Positions 33,920-34,492 of a DNA stretch of 34,492 bases are shown in pieces. How positions within the stretch are numbered: the first letter of the stretch is position 1; the number at the start of each line of letters is the position of its first letter. Where the stretch lies: NCBI GenBank assembly GCA_946482365.1, contig CAMLQY010000018.1, positions 1-34,492 of the forward strand, written 5' to 3'. Position numbers and translations under genes: made by a program. The DNA comes from an uncultured Actinomycetes bacterium. GTDB lineage: Bacteria; Actinomycetota; Thermoleophilia; Solirubrobacterales; 70-9. Below the pieces are notes generated by a model. That model saw nothing but the letters and a program-made list of their open reading frames with translations, was not told where the DNA came from and searched no databases.

Positions 33920-33932
33920 GGCCTAGCCGGCG

Positions 33933-34492
33933 ATGAAGCTCGACTCACTGATCCCCGCACCGCTCCGCAAACCGGCCAAGCCGGGCGAGGGCAACGGTGC
34001 CAAGGGCACCGCTCCGGCGGACCTCAAGACCGCCCCGCCCGAGCGCCCCTCCCACGCGAAGAAGCTCACCGACCGTGCCGTCGAAGCGCCGGTCGACGCG
34101 CTCGCCTGGGTCGACCAGCGCACGGCCGCCTCCGGCTTCCTCACCGGGATGCTCTACCGCAAGGTGCCGAAGGGGACCAACTGGTTCTACACCCTCGGCT
34201 CGGCGACGATGTTCGCCTTCATCGTCCAGGCGATCACGGGCGTCTTCCTGGCCATGTTCTACACGCCCTCGACGACCCAGGCCTACGCCTCGATCTCGCA
34301 CATCAACAACGAGGTCTTCCTCGGCGCCTTCGTGCACGGGATGCACAAATGGGGCTCGAGCCTGATGGTGATCCTGATCTTCCTCCACATGGGCCGGACC
34401 TTCTTCTTCGGCGCCTACAAGTACCCGCGCGAGCTCAACTGGGTGATCGGCGTCGTGCTGCTGATCCTGACGATGACGATGGCCTTCACCGG
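33933..34492 (+). CDS. Cytochrome b (b6-type N-terminal half), partial
   Basis: Runs off the right edge after 186 codons. A ~75-residue polar N-terminal extension (Pro, Lys and Ala-rich) precedes the membrane part. Helices at ~87-110 (YTLGSATMFAFIVQAITGVF) and ~131-158 follow. Heme-ligand histidines H138 and H152 have the 14-residue spacing of cytochrome b6 (HGMHKWGSSLMVILIFLHMG), and YKYPRELNWVIGVVLLILTM matches the b6 family. It binds two b hemes and oxidises quinol with the Rieske protein. Whether the C-terminal half (subunit IV) is fused or separate cannot be seen. Confidence 0.92.
   Translation, partial: MKLDSLIPAPLRKPAKPGEGNGAKGTAPADLKTAPPERPSHAKKLTDRAVEAPVDALAWVDQRTAASGFLTGMLYRKVPKGTNWFYTLGSATMFAFIVQAITGVFLAMFYTPSTTQAYASISHINNEVFLGAFVHGMHKWGSSLMVILIFLHMGRTFFFGAYKYPRELNWVIGVVLLILTMTMAFT

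Overview
The window is high-GC chromosomal DNA around a replication origin. Actinobacterial traits are the gene order rpmH-rnpA-yidD-yidC-khpB-rsmG-parA-parB diverging from dnaA-dnaN-recF-dciA-gyrB-gyrA, many GTG and TTG starts, a tRNA without an encoded CCA, and a Rieske/cytochrome b pair. An E. coli-like insertion in GyrB, a fused siroheme-decarboxylase-like protein beside hemB and hemL, and an NHL/FIMAH secreted protein suggest a deep-branching actinobacterium, perhaps class Thermoleophilia. That placement is inference; no 16S rRNA gene is present.

Layout. 1-3150: start of a Ser/Thr kinase gene (minus), a membrane-anchored CARDB-like protein, prephenate dehydratase, an HNH endonuclease and a small Cys-containing secreted or anchored protein. 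3219-12312 (minus): gyrA, gyrB, dciA, recF, dnaN, dnaA. 12512-17305 (plus): rpmH, rnpA, yidD, yidC, khpB/jag, rsmG, parA, parB, with a parS-like site inside the rnpA/yidD overlap. 17355-20211: tRNA-Ile(GAU), a bifunctional-nuclease-family protein, then ddl and a PLP aminotransferase (minus). 20265-24783: a small membrane protein, an alkaline-phosphatase-superfamily enzyme overlapping a PepSY-like/GT-C membrane protein, and a frameshifted NHL-repeat gene. 24790-29358: ymdB-type phosphodiesterase, a GGCT-like protein, a three-repeat Cys-rich secreted protein, and an ABC-2 exporter. 29467-34492: hemB, fused ahbA/ahbB-like gene, hemL, an unknown protein, the Rieske protein and the start of cytochrome b, which looks like a heme-supply and heme-use cluster.

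Two patterns go beyond the gene list. First, the window carries long palindromic elements. One family has three members (12395-12475, 14295-14386, 23365-23455) with shared ends; the last two are nearly identical over about 90 bp and inverted relative to each other, and the third is read in frame inside the GT-C membrane protein. Other perfect inverted repeats (26-bp arms at 14037-14165, 20-bp arms at 14894-15005, 19-bp arms at 23807-23882, 14-bp arms at 138-171) sit at gene ends, and two of them supply coding sequence at a protein terminus. Second, at least ten genes have a TANNNT -10 hexamer 6 to 11 nt before the start codon, which predicts leaderless or near-leaderless mRNAs, including dnaA, rpmH, khpB, parA and hemB.
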